Notes under the pieces: model-generated
Told to the model about the DNA's origin: nothing
The model's input: only the letters and a program-made list of their open reading frames with translations
Databases searched by the model: none
Assembly: GCA_004764695.1 (NCBI GenBank)
Contig: SMSO01000025.1
Coordinates: 3,369,102 to 3,433,101 of the forward strand
Length of the DNA stretch: 64,000 nucleotides
From: Schizochytrium sp. TIO01
Taxonomy: Eukaryota > Sar > Bigyra > Thraustochytrida > Thraustochytriidae
Direction: 5' to 3'
Made by a program: the position numbers and the translations under genes
Shown here: positions 43,501 through 54,136 of the stretch, one piece after another
Layout: each line of letters starts with the position of its first letter
Position numbering within the stretch: the stretch's first letter is position 1

Positions 43501-46500
43501 GGGAGAGGGTAACTATTTCGAAGACCTTAGGCTATCGAGTGAGCTACTTGCCTCTCGCTTGAGCAAACGCTGCCCTGCCAACGCGGAGTTCAGAGCAAGC
43601 TCTCCTGTTGAGCCGTTGCTTCATGAGCGCTTCTGTTCTTTTGGCGTGCAGGTCAATACATATTAAAGCAGCACGTGTTTTTAAAAGGACATGAGATAAA
43701 TTAGCCAATTGCGGCAATCTCTGCTTTCGAGTGGCACCCACGTGGAGACATTTGCAAGTGTCACGGAGCCTACATGGCGGCACCCACCGTAACCCTGTAG
43801 GCTGTTATACCGCGGGCGAAGCTGCAACTTGGTTCCTCAAACTTGACAGGTAGTTCACTATGCAATAAGTCATCCAGCAGGCAGCCAGGATGCAGTAAAG
43901 CAAGGAAGCTATTGATTTTGTACAAAGCCATTGTTTTGAAGTCTCTAGAGATACCTGCCAACCTACCTCCCGCAGGCTCCCATCGAGTAAGGCGGGAGGG
44001 AAGTTTTAGACCAAGCCTGGCGAGCTTCAGTTGTTCGACTGCTGAAGCCATTGTCTATTGAATCGCAGTTTGTACTCGAAATGAGCTGTGGCTTCAGGCT
44101 GTTACCCGCTAAAAGTTGCAGCATCCAGAGATTTTAGTTGGTATCGCATGATTGTTGAAATTAATTCAACAGTTCTCCCGCTAAAAACAATCATAAAAAC
44201 AAAAACTCGTTTGACTTCTTCTTTTTTTTCTTTTTATCCCCTTTTCTTTCTAAAATAGCTCCGGCCCTGTGTGGCTCCTGGCGGTTTCCTGCGATGAGAC
44301 CGAGACTCTGTCCGTTCACCTTCTTTTCCCGGTCCAGGGTCTCTTGTCCGAAGGTCTTGCGAGCCTGAGACCGTTTTGAATTAGTGGTTATCCCTCTACA
44401 ACAGAGGACCGGATATAATTGTTATTTATTTTTCCTAGCTTAAGGACTATTCATAATTGAAAGAAAAGAAAAGAAACGAAGAAAAGTGGAATCAGGGTTG
44501 CGGTTGGCACGTGCACCAGTTGCACATATCAGTAGTTGCACGCGCTGGCACCAGACGATTCAACGTGAGGACTAGTAAGCAAGTTTTGCTTGTGGTGTCA
44601 GGGCAGGGGCTAGAACCCGCATAGCCCGCCAGATGGCTTCCCAAGCAGCTTGATCGGAGCTGCGCAGCGTGCGGGGGGTCTGTTTGCAGAAAGTTGCGAC
44701 GGAAGTTATGCTTTTGTTCCTTTTCTATTCCGTTTTCAGCCATTTTGGAAAAGTTAAAGAAAAGAAAGGAAGATTAGGTTGGCTTCTGAGCATCGTGCTT
44801 TGAAAAATCAGCCGTAGATAGGTAGGAGCCTACCTACATCCCTCTTGCTAGATCCTGGCACGACGAATGCCTGATCCAACAGACATTGAAGACCCTCCCA
44901 AAACCTACCAACAGACATGAATAATCAATTTGGCTCAAATCTTGATAGATCTCCTGTTGCATGACCATCTTCACTGCAATCAATGATGTTTTGCTCAATC
45001 AAGTTCTGATGCTTGATTGAGCAAAAAAATTCATAGCGAGGGAGTGTACCTATCAATGAATCTGCGATTTTAAATACTCGAAAGCGTAAACGGCAAACTA
45101 ACGTCAAAGTAGGCAGAAGAAGGAGCTTGTTCCGTATAAGTTTATGGTTGAGAAGGCAGATGAGTGAGCGGTTGCTGCTCGGTCAGTGTATCAGTAAAAT
45201 AATCGGGAGCAGGACCAAACTGAGGGAAGAAGCGTAGCAACGCTACTATGGTGCGTATAGAACTCAACATGTGGTGGTGGAAGAACGAACAGGATACTTT
45301 ACTGACCACTCGATCTTTCTACAGGTATAGTAGTAAGTTCAATAATTTGGCACGTTGGTTGGTTATCACGCATGGGCCCTTTGGTTGCAATGAGACACAG
45401 AATGTTTTAACTTTGATATTTTGATAAAATACAAAAGGAGACCAGGTTTGTTAGATCGTCATATTGAGCCGCAGGTAGATCAATTGTGGAAGGAATGTTG
45501 ACAGGAGACAGCCTAATATTCCAGTTCTCTATATATCAGTTTGAGACTTGGAATTGATTACGGAGCCCAGATGATTTATGCAGTGGGAGAGTAGAGCTTA
45601 GATCTCGCTCGTGGACGAACATGAATATTTCATTCTAGGCCTGGTGTCCCACGCAACCTCGCTCGATGATTTTTTTCAAAGTGAGAGCGTGGTAGTAGGT
45701 AGGTACGTACATACGACTTGAATCTATTTACTTATATCTAGAACTTTTTGTTTATGCCGCGTAGGTAACCAGTTGCCAGCGATAGTAGGTGGTACTAGCA
45801 TCATCTATCATGTTGATTTTATACCAGGATTTAAAAACGTTCATCAATCACTGTGAATCATATCTCATGATACATTTTTATAGTCGGAACCTTTCCAAAG
45901 TCCTACGTTTTTCAAACCAAAGTAGCCAGGCCGTCTTTATGGCGAGAACCCAAGGTGAGTAGATGGATTATGACCCAACGAGAGTCTACAAGGAGAACTA
46001 ACATCTGTGTTGATACTGGCACAGCCAGGCGGTGAGATACGCACTGGTAAACTGCAAACAAGCAGGCAACTTCGCTACAAACAAGCTGATCGACTTGTCA
46101 AACTACTCCAGAAATAGTACTTTCCTTAGACCATTTACTCTTGAACCTCAAGTGAGTTGAAGGGCCTTTCAAGCGAGTCGATCCACACACACGGCTACGT
46201 GCGCGTGCACGCTAGCCTGTTCGCTGTGTACCCCCTCCATACGCATCCCCTCCCGCATTGCGGTTTTTCGCTCATATAAAGCTTCCCAACAGAACAGAAC
46301 GGGTACATTAGGGGGCTATATGGGGTGTTTTAGCGGCGCGGAGGCGGCACCGAAAAGAGAAAAGGAAAGCTTTCAAAAAAACAAAAAACAATCTTTTGTT
46401 TTTTCGTAAACAGGAAAGAAAGAATTTTAAAGTGGAAGGGTAGAAAGGAGGAGCAGGAAGAAGTTGGCGTGTGGGAAGAAGCATTGAGAGGAAAACAAAA

Positions 46501-47297
46501 GAAGCGAGAGCTAAAGGGCCGTCGTTGCTAACCGAATGCAACTTGCGTCTGTTGAGCAGTGTACTAGCACTCGCTCCAACCGCTTTAATGGCAGGCGACT
46601 ACTAAACTTGTTTCGTTCTTCGGGTAGCTAGGTGCTTCAGGTTTCTCCGCCTTAATAATCAATGATCATGATTATCATCATCACCTGTTCAGATTAATCT
46701 GCTTCAATTGTCAAGATGTCTAGTACAGTATTTAGCGATCCAATTTGCTTTTTAAAACTACTGATCATCATCTCGAATTCACCATCACATTGCGTTGACT
46801 ATCGTGGATATTGCGTCACCCGTCAGTTCGGCATAAAGAGATCTAATTTGGAGTAACCGGGCTTCTGATGACGATCAACTCGAGCCTGAGTGGCGATCAT
46901 AAACCATGCTCGGGATGATGATCGCTACTTGCCATCCCGTAAATAGGAATTGCGAGGACTGCCAGTGCTAAAGAATGTGAGGGATTCATTTCCAATCGAC
47001 ACGCAGACTGACAGGAAAGATGGAAAAAGACACACAGTTCAAGTGCAAATAAAAGACAGACAAAAGACACACCTGCTTACACTTACTACTACCACCAACA
47101 CTATTGGTTGAGAGAAAGAAGCTGATCCTCGAAACTGAGCAGCAGCCGCGATGGCTACGAATAGTTTGTTATAAGAGCGTCCTTGGTTTGACTTGAGCAG
47201 GCAGCGAGGACCGATGCCGACTAAAACGAGGGGTCGATGATTGTCTCGGAACGAGAATAGTTTTCAAAATTGGATGATTAAACTCACAATGAAGATG

Positions 47298-47350
47298 CCC
47301 CCCTTTTTTTTTCTTTTTTTTTCTTTTTTTTTTCTTTCTCTCTCTCTCTT
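47298..47350. repeat. Poly-pyrimidine tract
   Basis: CCCC followed by long T runs broken by single C, then CT repeats. It has no gene assignment. Confidence 0.9.
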
Positions 47351-48687
47351 CATTATTAATTTGTAATAAACTTTTATAAAATAAATATGGCGGTAGGTAG
47401 GTAGTACCCTCAGCAACTATCGTAGCTATTTTAACAGCGCGACAGCTTTAAGTTCTTTCAGCAGTTGGGTTTGTCTATACTGTGCAAACTGTATATCCTA
47501 TTCACTCCCGACTTCTCAGATTGGCTTGGCCTTAGAAAGCCTAAAAACCTCATCTTTTTGTTCGCCCACTGTTCTCGCCTTTTATTCCTTTCCTTTTACT
47601 CGTTTTTTCTTTTTCTTTTTTCAAAACGTAATAGAGAAGAAGAAGTTAGTTTTGACATTTGCAAACTAAGCTCGCTACACCCGCTATCACTCCCTCGACG
47701 GTGGCGCGTTTGCAGTCCAAACGTCCCTGCAGCATCAATTCCGTGTCTACTCGGGCAAGCCAGAGTCTTCTGGTGCCTCGCCATCCTGAAGACCTTCATT
47801 TGCTTGCGAAAGAGCTGAGGTAGTAGTAAAACAAGTAATTCTAAGAAAGAACCAGTAGGTAGGTAGTACAAAAAAGAAAAAGTTAAAAAGAAAAAGAAAT
47901 TAAACGAGAAAGAGCTTCACAGACTTTATTTATGCACGCGCGGCGGGAGCAACCTGGACACCGCGCTACTTTCCAGAGTGAACAAGCAAGACCCTTTTGC
48001 CGCCGCCGGCTGTAGCCGCACAAATCACGGTTGCCGCAAGGCACGGCACTATAGATTGCCCCGTGGAGGGGCCTCGCGCCTTCCCGGCTTCGCTATACTC
48101 CACGCTCTGTGGATTGAAGCCAACTCCGCACGGCGGCATTGAGAACGCAGTAACAACAACAACAACAACAACAATAGCAGTAGCAGCAGTTGTGGCAAGC
48201 AAGCATTATAGCCAACAAAGCAACGAGCCGCAAAACAAACGAGGGAGCGACTTCTTGGTGCGCTGTGCCCTCCGTTTTGCTGGGAGTTTAAGTCCTCGGC
48301 TCATAAGAGCGAGGCAATTCTCAATTCGTTTCTTTCTGGCGCACCAGAAAAGGGAATAGTGTTTTTGCTCGGAGTTCAAGCCATAGCACGTACATACGAA
48401 TAAAGCACATAAAAAGGCTTGTGGAGTTCGTAGGGCCGAAAGGCGATATGAGGACGCCAACAACTTTGACATCGCAAAAAGGATGTGATCAGATATGTAT
48501 AGAGCAGCAGTGTGGCTTCTGGAAATGTCATGGGGAGCAGCATAACTCTGGATATAGCAACTGTTCTGTCGAGCGATTAGAATTATCTGTGGGCGACCTG
48601 CAGCGCCAATCGATAAGCAGGAAAAGGAGACCCCGCCAGCGTAGTGAGGTATCGAGGAGAGCGCTGGAAAGGTTCAGTGTAGCAAGC

Positions 48688-51600
48688 ATGATGTTAACAG
48701 GGTGGATGATTGTTGCGCTTTTAGCTTCTCTCCCCATGGGAAGTGCTCAAGATCTTAGCAATGGCGAGCTTATTTTTAGTCTAACAATTCGAGACTTCCT
48801 GCCCAGCTTTTGCATGGCCGAGGGAACATACCCTGGCTTTACAACTGATACAGTGTCAGATGGGGCGTATATTAGTGATGAAAAATCGAAATGCCCTACA
48901 ACAGATGATAGCGTCGACCTTGGGCACCCTGATTTTGAGGTGCGATTTGGCGCCTATGGTGTTACTGGATACACCTGGACGCTGAGTAATCCCATTTCTA
49001 GTGATAGCGGAGCTGTATCAACAATCATCAATCGCACACTCATGCAGAGGGCAAGCTCGGGGTTGAGCAAGCCTGTCTATTGCTCAGAGGATCGTTGTGG
49101 TTATAACGATAAAGACTACTACATCACCACAAACCAGTCGATGTTTGACGAATGGTATAATGACGCAAGTCGCAATAGGCGAAGTGGTATGCAGCTCATC
49201 TTGAGTGAAACAACATCAGATTCTGGAGTTTATGAGTACAACAGTGAAGAAACACAGATTGGCAACACGATTGGCTTTTTTGGTCCTCTTGACTACGTGC
49301 TCAATCTAACTGATGATTCTCTGCTTAATGTCTGGCCATCCACTGAGCAAGAACGCTCATTAGGGCATAAATATTCCTTTACATCAGAGCTCCACACATG
49401 GTTTCAATTCTCGGGCAACGAGTCATTTTATTTCAGTGGAGATGATGATGTTTGGGTTTTCATCAATGGGCATCTCGTTGTTGACCTCGGTGGTGTTCAT
49501 TCACGAGCAGAAACTCAGGTAGTACTAAACAGCACAATATCATCACGTCTAGGTCTTGAGGTTGGCGAATTCTATGAGCTTGATTTCTTTCATGCTGAGC
49601 GGCACACTTCAGATTCCAACTTTTGGATTACAACAACAATGCTCCCCAGTTGTACTGGACTGTTTTCGGGAGAGTATACGCTTTTATCTGAAGACACTAA
49701 CGCATTTGTATCCCTTGATAGATTAACATCATCGCGTATTAAGTCTAACTACCTTGAGCTCACAGCGGGCGAAGATGAATATGTAGGTCGACGAATCTTT
49801 TCAGCGAGCGAGCAGAATGTAGGCTCTGGGTTTGTCGCCACATTTAATGTAACAATCACTGGAGATTCTTCAAATACAAACTATGGATGCGCATTTGTGA
49901 TTCAAAACCGTCCTGATGGACTCGATAATTATCCTGTGACAATGGGCCCTGGCTTGGGCTTTCGATTCGTGTCCGCAAGCTTTGCCGTTGTCTTTGATGC
50001 TCAGAACATGCAGGTACGACTCCATCATGTAAATTCCCCTGATGAACTTAATACGCCATTAGGGAATACTACACGGACCATGTATGATAGCTTTCAAATG
50101 AAAACAAATGGTACTCATGCAGTCCGCATTCAGTATCTGTGGAATCCTGCATGGTTCGAGGTTTACATTGACGACAGCCTTTATCTTCGCGAGAAGGATG
50201 TCAATTTGACTGAAATCCTTGGTAGCGGTAGCGCTTATGTTGGTTTTACCTCTGGTACTGCCTCTAATCCGTCAACCCAGGTAATTTCTGACTTTAAAAT
50301 GCGCACCATGCAGGTTAGCTACACGGAGACGGAATTTTTAAGCGAAGCAAATCAGCCCAATAATGTGGGTTATATCGTTAGTAACACCCCTTCAAGGGTG
50401 CGAGTTCAGACGTATGATGCTTGTGGTCGTATTATTGGTTTCGGTGGAGATAGTTCCCGCCTCTCAGGTATTTATGTACGCGTTGATGAGGATGTAAGCG
50501 GACGACGTCTTCAAGATAACTCCACCGAGATCTCCGTTGTAAATGCAACGGTTGTGGACAACGAAGATGGAACTTATGATCTTGAATTGTATTCGGACGA
50601 GGAAGGTGTGTTCGTTCTGTATGCTACGTTTGGAGAAAACTGCACCATTGAAGTTTCTTCCGATGATGGCACAGTTGCACTGTCTGACTCATCGAGCTCT
50701 GACTGTTGGTTCGAGGAATACTCTGATGGTGTGACGATGGAGTATGGCACCTATGCACCAACAGTGCCCACACCTGCGCCTTTTACCTATGCACCTACTG
50801 CATCTGAAGTATCAGAGCATATACCTTACATGTACGCAGGCGCAGGTATGATCTGTGCATTGATGGTTTGTATCTGTTATGGCCAGCGTAAGAAAAGACA
50901 ATGGGAGGATGCAAAGCGCTACGTAGAGGATGGAAAGAACTATCTGGAAGACAATCGACGCATGAAGGAGATTGATTATCATGATCAAGAATTAACTGGC
51001 AGAGCAAAACAGCTATACTTGTATCGAATGTCAATCTTAAGACATAAGGCAAGTAAAGACGCCATTGAACGCGAAGATGATTTCAAAAATCTCCAAGCGG
51101 AACAGCGAGCTCTTCGAGCCGAGCTTCGGTCTGTGAAGAGATCCCAGCAAGAACACAATGAGGATGGAAGTACGAGACTTAGTGCTCTTAATCAGTTTCG
51201 TCGCACCCGGAGGCAATTTTTGCCAGATCGTATGTCGCTTGGCAAGCGTCGCGCGTCTTCTGCGTCAACGGATGCTACGTCATCTACAGCTCTTGCAACA
51301 CTTGGGCCTGACAGAATGGGTGATATGGATCATGGCCTCGACACGCTTTACGAAGTTGATCTAGAGGCTGATGAAATGGGCTCTTCTGACTTCGTTAGTA
51401 CACGTCCAACGAGAGTACAGCCTCCACCCCCACCTCCAATGCCTCCTCCTTCCGAATCTACAGATTCAGATGACCTGGTTCCTCCAATGCCACCTGAGCC
51501 TTTGACACGTTCTTCAGTAACACGCGGCTTATCAAATTTGTTTTCCGCAATGAGCTTTGGAGCATGGCGTGAGTCCCTCGCACGAGAGTGTCCGCCACCT

Positions 51601-51795
51601 CCACCATTACCAGAAAGCGATGACGAAGATGAGTATGACGATAATCATGACATGGATGAAGAAAAGGAGGACTACCCAGAAAGTTACCCCGTTCCAAACT
51701 TAGAGGAGCATAACCCAAACTGCAGACATTCATCTACAAGACGACAACGTCGTGTCTCTAGTTTATTCAAGAACCGGCAAGAACCCCCAATTTGA
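48688..51795 (+). CDS. Fibro-slime/lectin-like single-pass membrane protein
   Basis: From the ATG at 48688 it is 1035 residues and starts with a clear signal peptide (MMLTGWMIVALLASLPMGSA, cleavage near residue 20). An upstream in-frame ATG at 48448 would bury that signal behind 80 basic residues, so I prefer the later start. Residues about 25-335 are a fibro-slime (PA14-related) domain, with the hallmark SGDDDVWVFINGHLVVDLGG near residues 250-270 and FFHAERHTSDSNFWI after it, as in Dictyostelium extracellular matrix proteins. Residues about 340-550 resemble an L-type-lectin/concanavalin beta-sandwich. N-glycosylation sequons are frequent. A Thr/Pro stalk and a single membrane helix (about 712-735) follow. 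The roughly 300-residue cytosolic tail has a charged coiled-coil segment, two proline runs (about 912-922 and 969-976) that could bind SH3, EVH1 or profilin, and acidic stretches. A cell-surface adhesion receptor linked to actin is plausible. Confidence 0.88.
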   Translation: MMLTGWMIVALLASLPMGSAQDLSNGELIFSLTIRDFLPSFCMAEGTYPGFTTDTVSDGAYISDEKSKCPTTDDSVDLGHPDFEVRFGAYGVTGYTWTLSNPISSDSGAVSTIINRTLMQRASSGLSKPVYCSEDRCGYNDKDYYITTNQSMFDEWYNDASRNRRSGMQLILSETTSDSGVYEYNSEETQIGNTIGFFGPLDYVLNLTDDSLLNVWPSTEQERSLGHKYSFTSELHTWFQFSGNESFYFSGDDDVWVFINGHLVVDLGGVHSRAETQVVLNSTISSRLGLEVGEFYELDFFHAERHTSDSNFWITTTMLPSCTGLFSGEYTLLSEDTNAFVSLDRLTSSRIKSNYLELTAGEDEYVGRRIFSASEQNVGSGFVATFNVTITGDSSNTNYGCAFVIQNRPDGLDNYPVTMGPGLGFRFVSASFAVVFDAQNMQVRLHHVNSPDELNTPLGNTTRTMYDSFQMKTNGTHAVRIQYLWNPAWFEVYIDDSLYLREKDVNLTEILGSGSAYVGFTSGTASNPSTQVISDFKMRTMQVSYTETEFLSEANQPNNVGYIVSNTPSRVRVQTYDACGRIIGFGGDSSRLSGIYVRVDEDVSGRRLQDNSTEISVVNATVVDNEDGTYDLELYSDEEGVFVLYATFGENCTIEVSSDDGTVALSDSSSSDCWFEEYSDGVTMEYGTYAPTVPTPAPFTYAPTASEVSEHIPYMYAGAGMICALMVCICYGQRKKRQWEDAKRYVEDGKNYLEDNRRMKEIDYHDQELTGRAKQLYLYRMSILRHKASKDAIEREDDFKNLQAEQRALRAELRSVKRSQQEHNEDGSTRLSALNQFRRTRRQFLPDRMSLGKRRASSASTDATSSTALATLGPDRMGDMDHGLDTLYEVDLEADEMGSSDFVSTRPTRVQPPPPPPMPPPSESTDSDDLVPPMPPEPLTRSSVTRGLSNLFSAMSFGAWRESLARECPPPPPLPESDDEDEYDDNHDMDEEKEDYPESYPVPNLEEHNPNCRHSSTRRQRRVSSLFKNRQEPPI

Positions 51796-52135
51796 TTACA
51801 ATTTGAATATGTATAACAGTGAAAATCTTAGCAAATTTGTGTTCTTACTTAAATCGTTTTTCCGGAGGAAGTGAGATTGTGTCAATCTTGCTGTTTATAG
51901 TTATTTGCTGCTGTCTTGATTTGAAAATTTTGTATTTGACGGAAGCGCCTTGAACATAATCTCCCTAATCAGAGGTAAAAAGTCCAAGTCCCAAACAATC
52001 ACTCAATATGCGTTGAACACTTACTTTCCTGTCATTCACCTAAGTACGTCTCCTGCTGCTGCTATGATTTCTACTTTAAACTTATCGTTTATATGTGTTT
52101 GTAGCTGCATCGTGAGTATCCAATAAGAAGTACTA
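51796..52135. other. Intergenic region before the tRNA cluster
   Basis: 340 bases with no ORF. The last 20 or so bases (ATCCAATAAGAAGTACTAG) resemble the corresponding flank of tRNA copy 2. Confidence 0.6.
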
Positions 52136-52217
52136 GCACTGATGCCCGAGTGGTCTAAGGGGTCGCATTCAAGCTGCGATATCTTCGGATGCGCGGGTTC
52201 GAACCCCGCTCAGTGTA
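52136..52217 (+). tRNA. tRNA-Leu(CAA), copy 1
   Basis: A type II tRNA, 82 nt. The acceptor GCACTGA pairs with TCAGTGT (one G-U), with discriminator A. The anticodon stem is TCGCA/TGCGA with loop TTCAAGC, giving anticodon CAA for UUG leucine. The long variable arm has an ATC-TTCG-GAT hairpin, and the T arm is GCGGG-TTCGAAC-CCCGC. A Pol III terminator TTTTT is at 52222-52226. No intron. Confidence 0.96.
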
Positions 52218-52328
52218 ATTATTTTTAGCCTATCCAAGAAATTGATACTTTTTTTAAAAGAACCTGTACTTTGCAGTAGGAACTACTAGGGACGTTGCGC
52301 ATTCGATGTCATCCAATAGGAAACACTA

Positions 52329-52410
52329 GCACTGATGCCCGAGTGGTCTAAGGGGTCGCATTCAAGCTGCGATATCTTCGGATGCGCGGGTTCGAACCCC
52401 GCTCAGTGTA
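52329..52410 (+). tRNA. tRNA-Leu(CAA), copy 2
   Basis: Identical over all 82 positions to copy 1. The 5' flank (ATCCAATAGGAAACACTAG) is also similar to that of copy 1, so this pair is a local tandem duplication with a 193-bp period. A TTTTTT terminator lies at 52414-52419. Confidence 0.96.
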
Positions 52411-52663
52411 GTCTTTTTTCCCCTTGTGAAGCATTTGTGGTAGCTAGGCCCATGACCTTCTTCTTCGCTGTTGTGACTATGGCGATTTTTTATTAAAAAA
52501 AAAGAAAAAGTTTTAACTTATTATTAAAAAGAGTGGTTTTGGTATTTGTCTGTCGTTGTTATTCCTTCTCTTTTTTTGTTTATCACAAACATTATTCCTT
52601 AGATAAAAGTAGAAGCATAGGCTGATGATAGTTTGTGAATGACGATGAGCTCGTTGTAAACGT

Positions 52664-52745
52664 GCACTGATGCCCGAGTGGTCTAAGGGGTCGCATTCAA
52701 GCTGCGATATCTTCGGATGCGCGGGTTCGAACCCCGCTCAGTGTA
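52664..52745 (+). tRNA. tRNA-Leu(CAA), copy 3
   Basis: Identical to copies 1 and 2. A TTTTTT terminator lies at 52748-52753, immediately followed by a 13-bp inverted repeat (52754-52766 and 52777-52789). It forms the left flank of the decayed IS607-like element. Confidence 0.96.
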
Positions 52746-52753
52746 TATTTTTT

Positions 52754-52789
52754 CATTTTCATTTTTTTTTTTAAATAAAAATGAAAATG
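52754..52789. repeat. 13-bp inverted repeat next to the IS607-like element
   Basis: CATTTTCATTTTT and AAAAATGAAAATG are exact reverse complements with a 10-base spacer, followed by a second TGAAAATG copy. AT-rich sequence makes chance formation possible. IS607 elements normally have no terminal inverted repeats, so this may belong to the tRNA terminator region instead. Confidence 0.6.
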
Positions 52790-52894
52790 TTAAAAAAGAA
52801 AAAAATGAAAATGTTAGAACTTTGTATATTTGTATATGGTTTTTTAGGTTTTTGTTTTAATTAAAGTTAAGAGAATAAGAGATCAGGTAAGAAA

Positions 52895-53316
52895 ATGGCA
52901 CGGCCAAAGAACCACCAAGCTCCTGACACTGCGAGTGAAGCAAACTTTTATTGTAAACCAGTGAAGTTCCCATCTCAGCAAGCATCCTCTAGGCACTCTC
53001 TCGGAGGCAATTGTATATACACAAGCAACGATGTTGAGAACGTCTATGACTGCGGTTCCAGCGGCCTTGAGCAACGCAGCATTCACCTTCCCATCAACTA
53101 CACCAGAGAGGCAAAACGATGATTTCGAACGTCAGGTTAGTGATCTCTAGCATGCCTATCCAGACGCTACAGTCGTCTACAAAAACATCGGAATAGGGTT
53201 TTACTTCAAAAAGTTGGGCTTGTGTGCCCTGTGACAGCGATAGAGACGACCAGGCTGTGATCATGCAACGCGACCGACTTGCGCGAATCGTCGTTGACCT
53301 CCTTTCTCTGCAATCT
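52895..53316 (+). pseudogene. IS607-type serine recombinase TnpA remnant
   Basis: Three frame segments follow the family layout. Segment 1 (52895-53122) contains a MerR-like helix-turn-helix tail, LGGNCIYTSNDVE, matching the TPGGHRRY-x-x-x-DVE signature, and ends in NYTREAKR, where intact recombinases have YARVSS-x-KQ. The catalytic Ser position is therefore Ala here. Segment 2 (53118-53234, different frame) reads DDFERQVSDL, an in-frame TAG, then HAYPDATVVYKNIGIGFYF, matching ERQ-x-x-L...DIGSGLNFKR. Segment 3 (about 53224-53316) reads QRDRLARIVVDLL, matching the conserved HRDRLARFG-x-DLL. At least two frameshifts, one stop and loss of the active-site Ser make it non-functional. The family call rests on my reading of the motifs in order and has not been confirmed by a search. 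Confidence 0.75.
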
Positions 53317-53375
53317 TTCTCTGCAATCTTTCTCTGCAGACTTTTCTCTGCAATCTTTCTCTGCAGACTTTCGCA
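53305..53375 (+). repeat. TTTCTCTGCAATC/GAC short tandem repeat
   Basis: Five near-identical 13-15 base units within the junction between the recombinase and TnpB remnants. They probably expanded after the genes died. Confidence 0.85.
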
Positions 53376-53504
53376 AGAGCTTTCGTGCATCCACGGAAAA
53401 ATTCCCAGACCAAGTAACCAATGGCATGCGCGTGCAAATGAATTGTTGGGATCATCTATTTACTTTCCCTTTTCGCATGACAGAAAGGGCCGGAGGATAA
53501 GGCA

Positions 53505-54112
53505 TCCGACCCGCACTACAGCATGATTGTCTTAGACCCAGGGATACTCTCATTTCAGAACATGTGCGAGCTTGATAGCCGAGTCATTGAGTGGGGCACA
53601 AGGAGAGACCAAAAACCATAGTTTTTCTCTGTCGCCACGGCGACAAAATCCAAGGGAAACTGTCTCAAAAAGAAAAACGTAAAACTACCTTAAGACATGC
53701 ATACTACGCGCACTCCTCAAAATCAAGAACAGGACTACTGAGATTCACCGAAAGCATGCACTTTGGCTCTGCAAAAACTACCGTGCTATCTGTCCTCTTG
53801 CCCAAAATTGAAACCTCTAAGGTGGCCAACAAAGTGACAAGACGGATGCAAAGCAAGATAATTGGCGAATGATGTGTCGTTGGCTTCGAACAAGGACTCA
53901 TTCACAAAGCCGAGTTTTCCTCCTGGTGTAAATTTATTATTTACTGAAAGGATTACACGTTAAAACCACGTAATGAATGTGGTATCATCCACAACAAGCT
54001 CAAGGTTTTCGAATGCCCCAAATGCAAACATGTAGCTGATCGTGATATCCACGCCGCCAGAGCCATTCTTTTGCGATACCTGCCCAAGAATATGATTGAA
54101 GTTTGTCCTTGA
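53505..54112 (+). pseudogene. TnpB/Fanzor RuvC-like nuclease remnant
   Basis: The C-terminal half of a TnpB/Fanzor protein, the RNA-guided DNA nuclease family ancestral to Cas12, in four frame pieces. Piece 1 (to the TAG at 53619) has RuvC-I as MIVLDPGILSF, with the catalytic Asp codon at 53535. Piece 2 (about 53630-53872) has DKIQGKLSQKEKRK, a helical region and RuvC-II as LLPKIETSK, matching the LLP-x-FETS signature with the Glu kept. Piece 3 (from 53866) reads RMMCRWL, matching the (A/R)ML-x-WSH segment. Piece 4 (53969-54112) reads ECGIIHN, FECPKCKHVADRDIHAARAI, matching the zinc finger plus RuvC-III D-R-D-x-N-A-A, with His for Asn; one Cys of the first pair is missing. At least three frameshifts and the loss of the N-terminal RNA-binding half make it inactive. 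Confidence 0.82.
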
Positions 54113-54115
54113 GCC

Positions 54116-54136
54116 GTGGGTTAAAAACTAACCCGC
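54116..54136 (+). ncRNA. Hairpin at TnpB/Fanzor 3' end (omegaRNA-like remnant?)
   Basis: GTGGGTTA, a 5-base loop AAAAC, and TAACCCGC form an 8-bp stem (one G-T pair) that starts 4 bases after the nuclease stop codon. Guide RNAs of TnpB and Fanzor systems are made from this 3' end, so this may be a fossil of the guide scaffold. The position is suggestive; the identity is not proven. Confidence 0.35.

Larger units (their letters stand above)
41737..48687. other. Long gene-free intergenic region
   Basis: Nearly 7 kb without a supportable gene. Frames are short, on both strands, and lack recognisable motifs. It contains a GAGC/GAGT tetranucleotide repeat at 43439-43500, GTAG motifs at several points (about 44817-44840, 45697-45710, 47391-47405 and 47855-47870), a T-rich tract at 47298-47350, and an ACA/AGC trinucleotide run at about 48150-48195. 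The frame of the fibro-slime gene stays open back to about 48421, with an in-frame ATG at 48448. Confidence 0.6.

Noticed and set aside
48448-48687. Upstream ATG of the fibro-slime gene
   Set aside because: It would place 80 basic, non-hydrophobic residues before a strong signal peptide; the later ATG gives a normal secreted N terminus.
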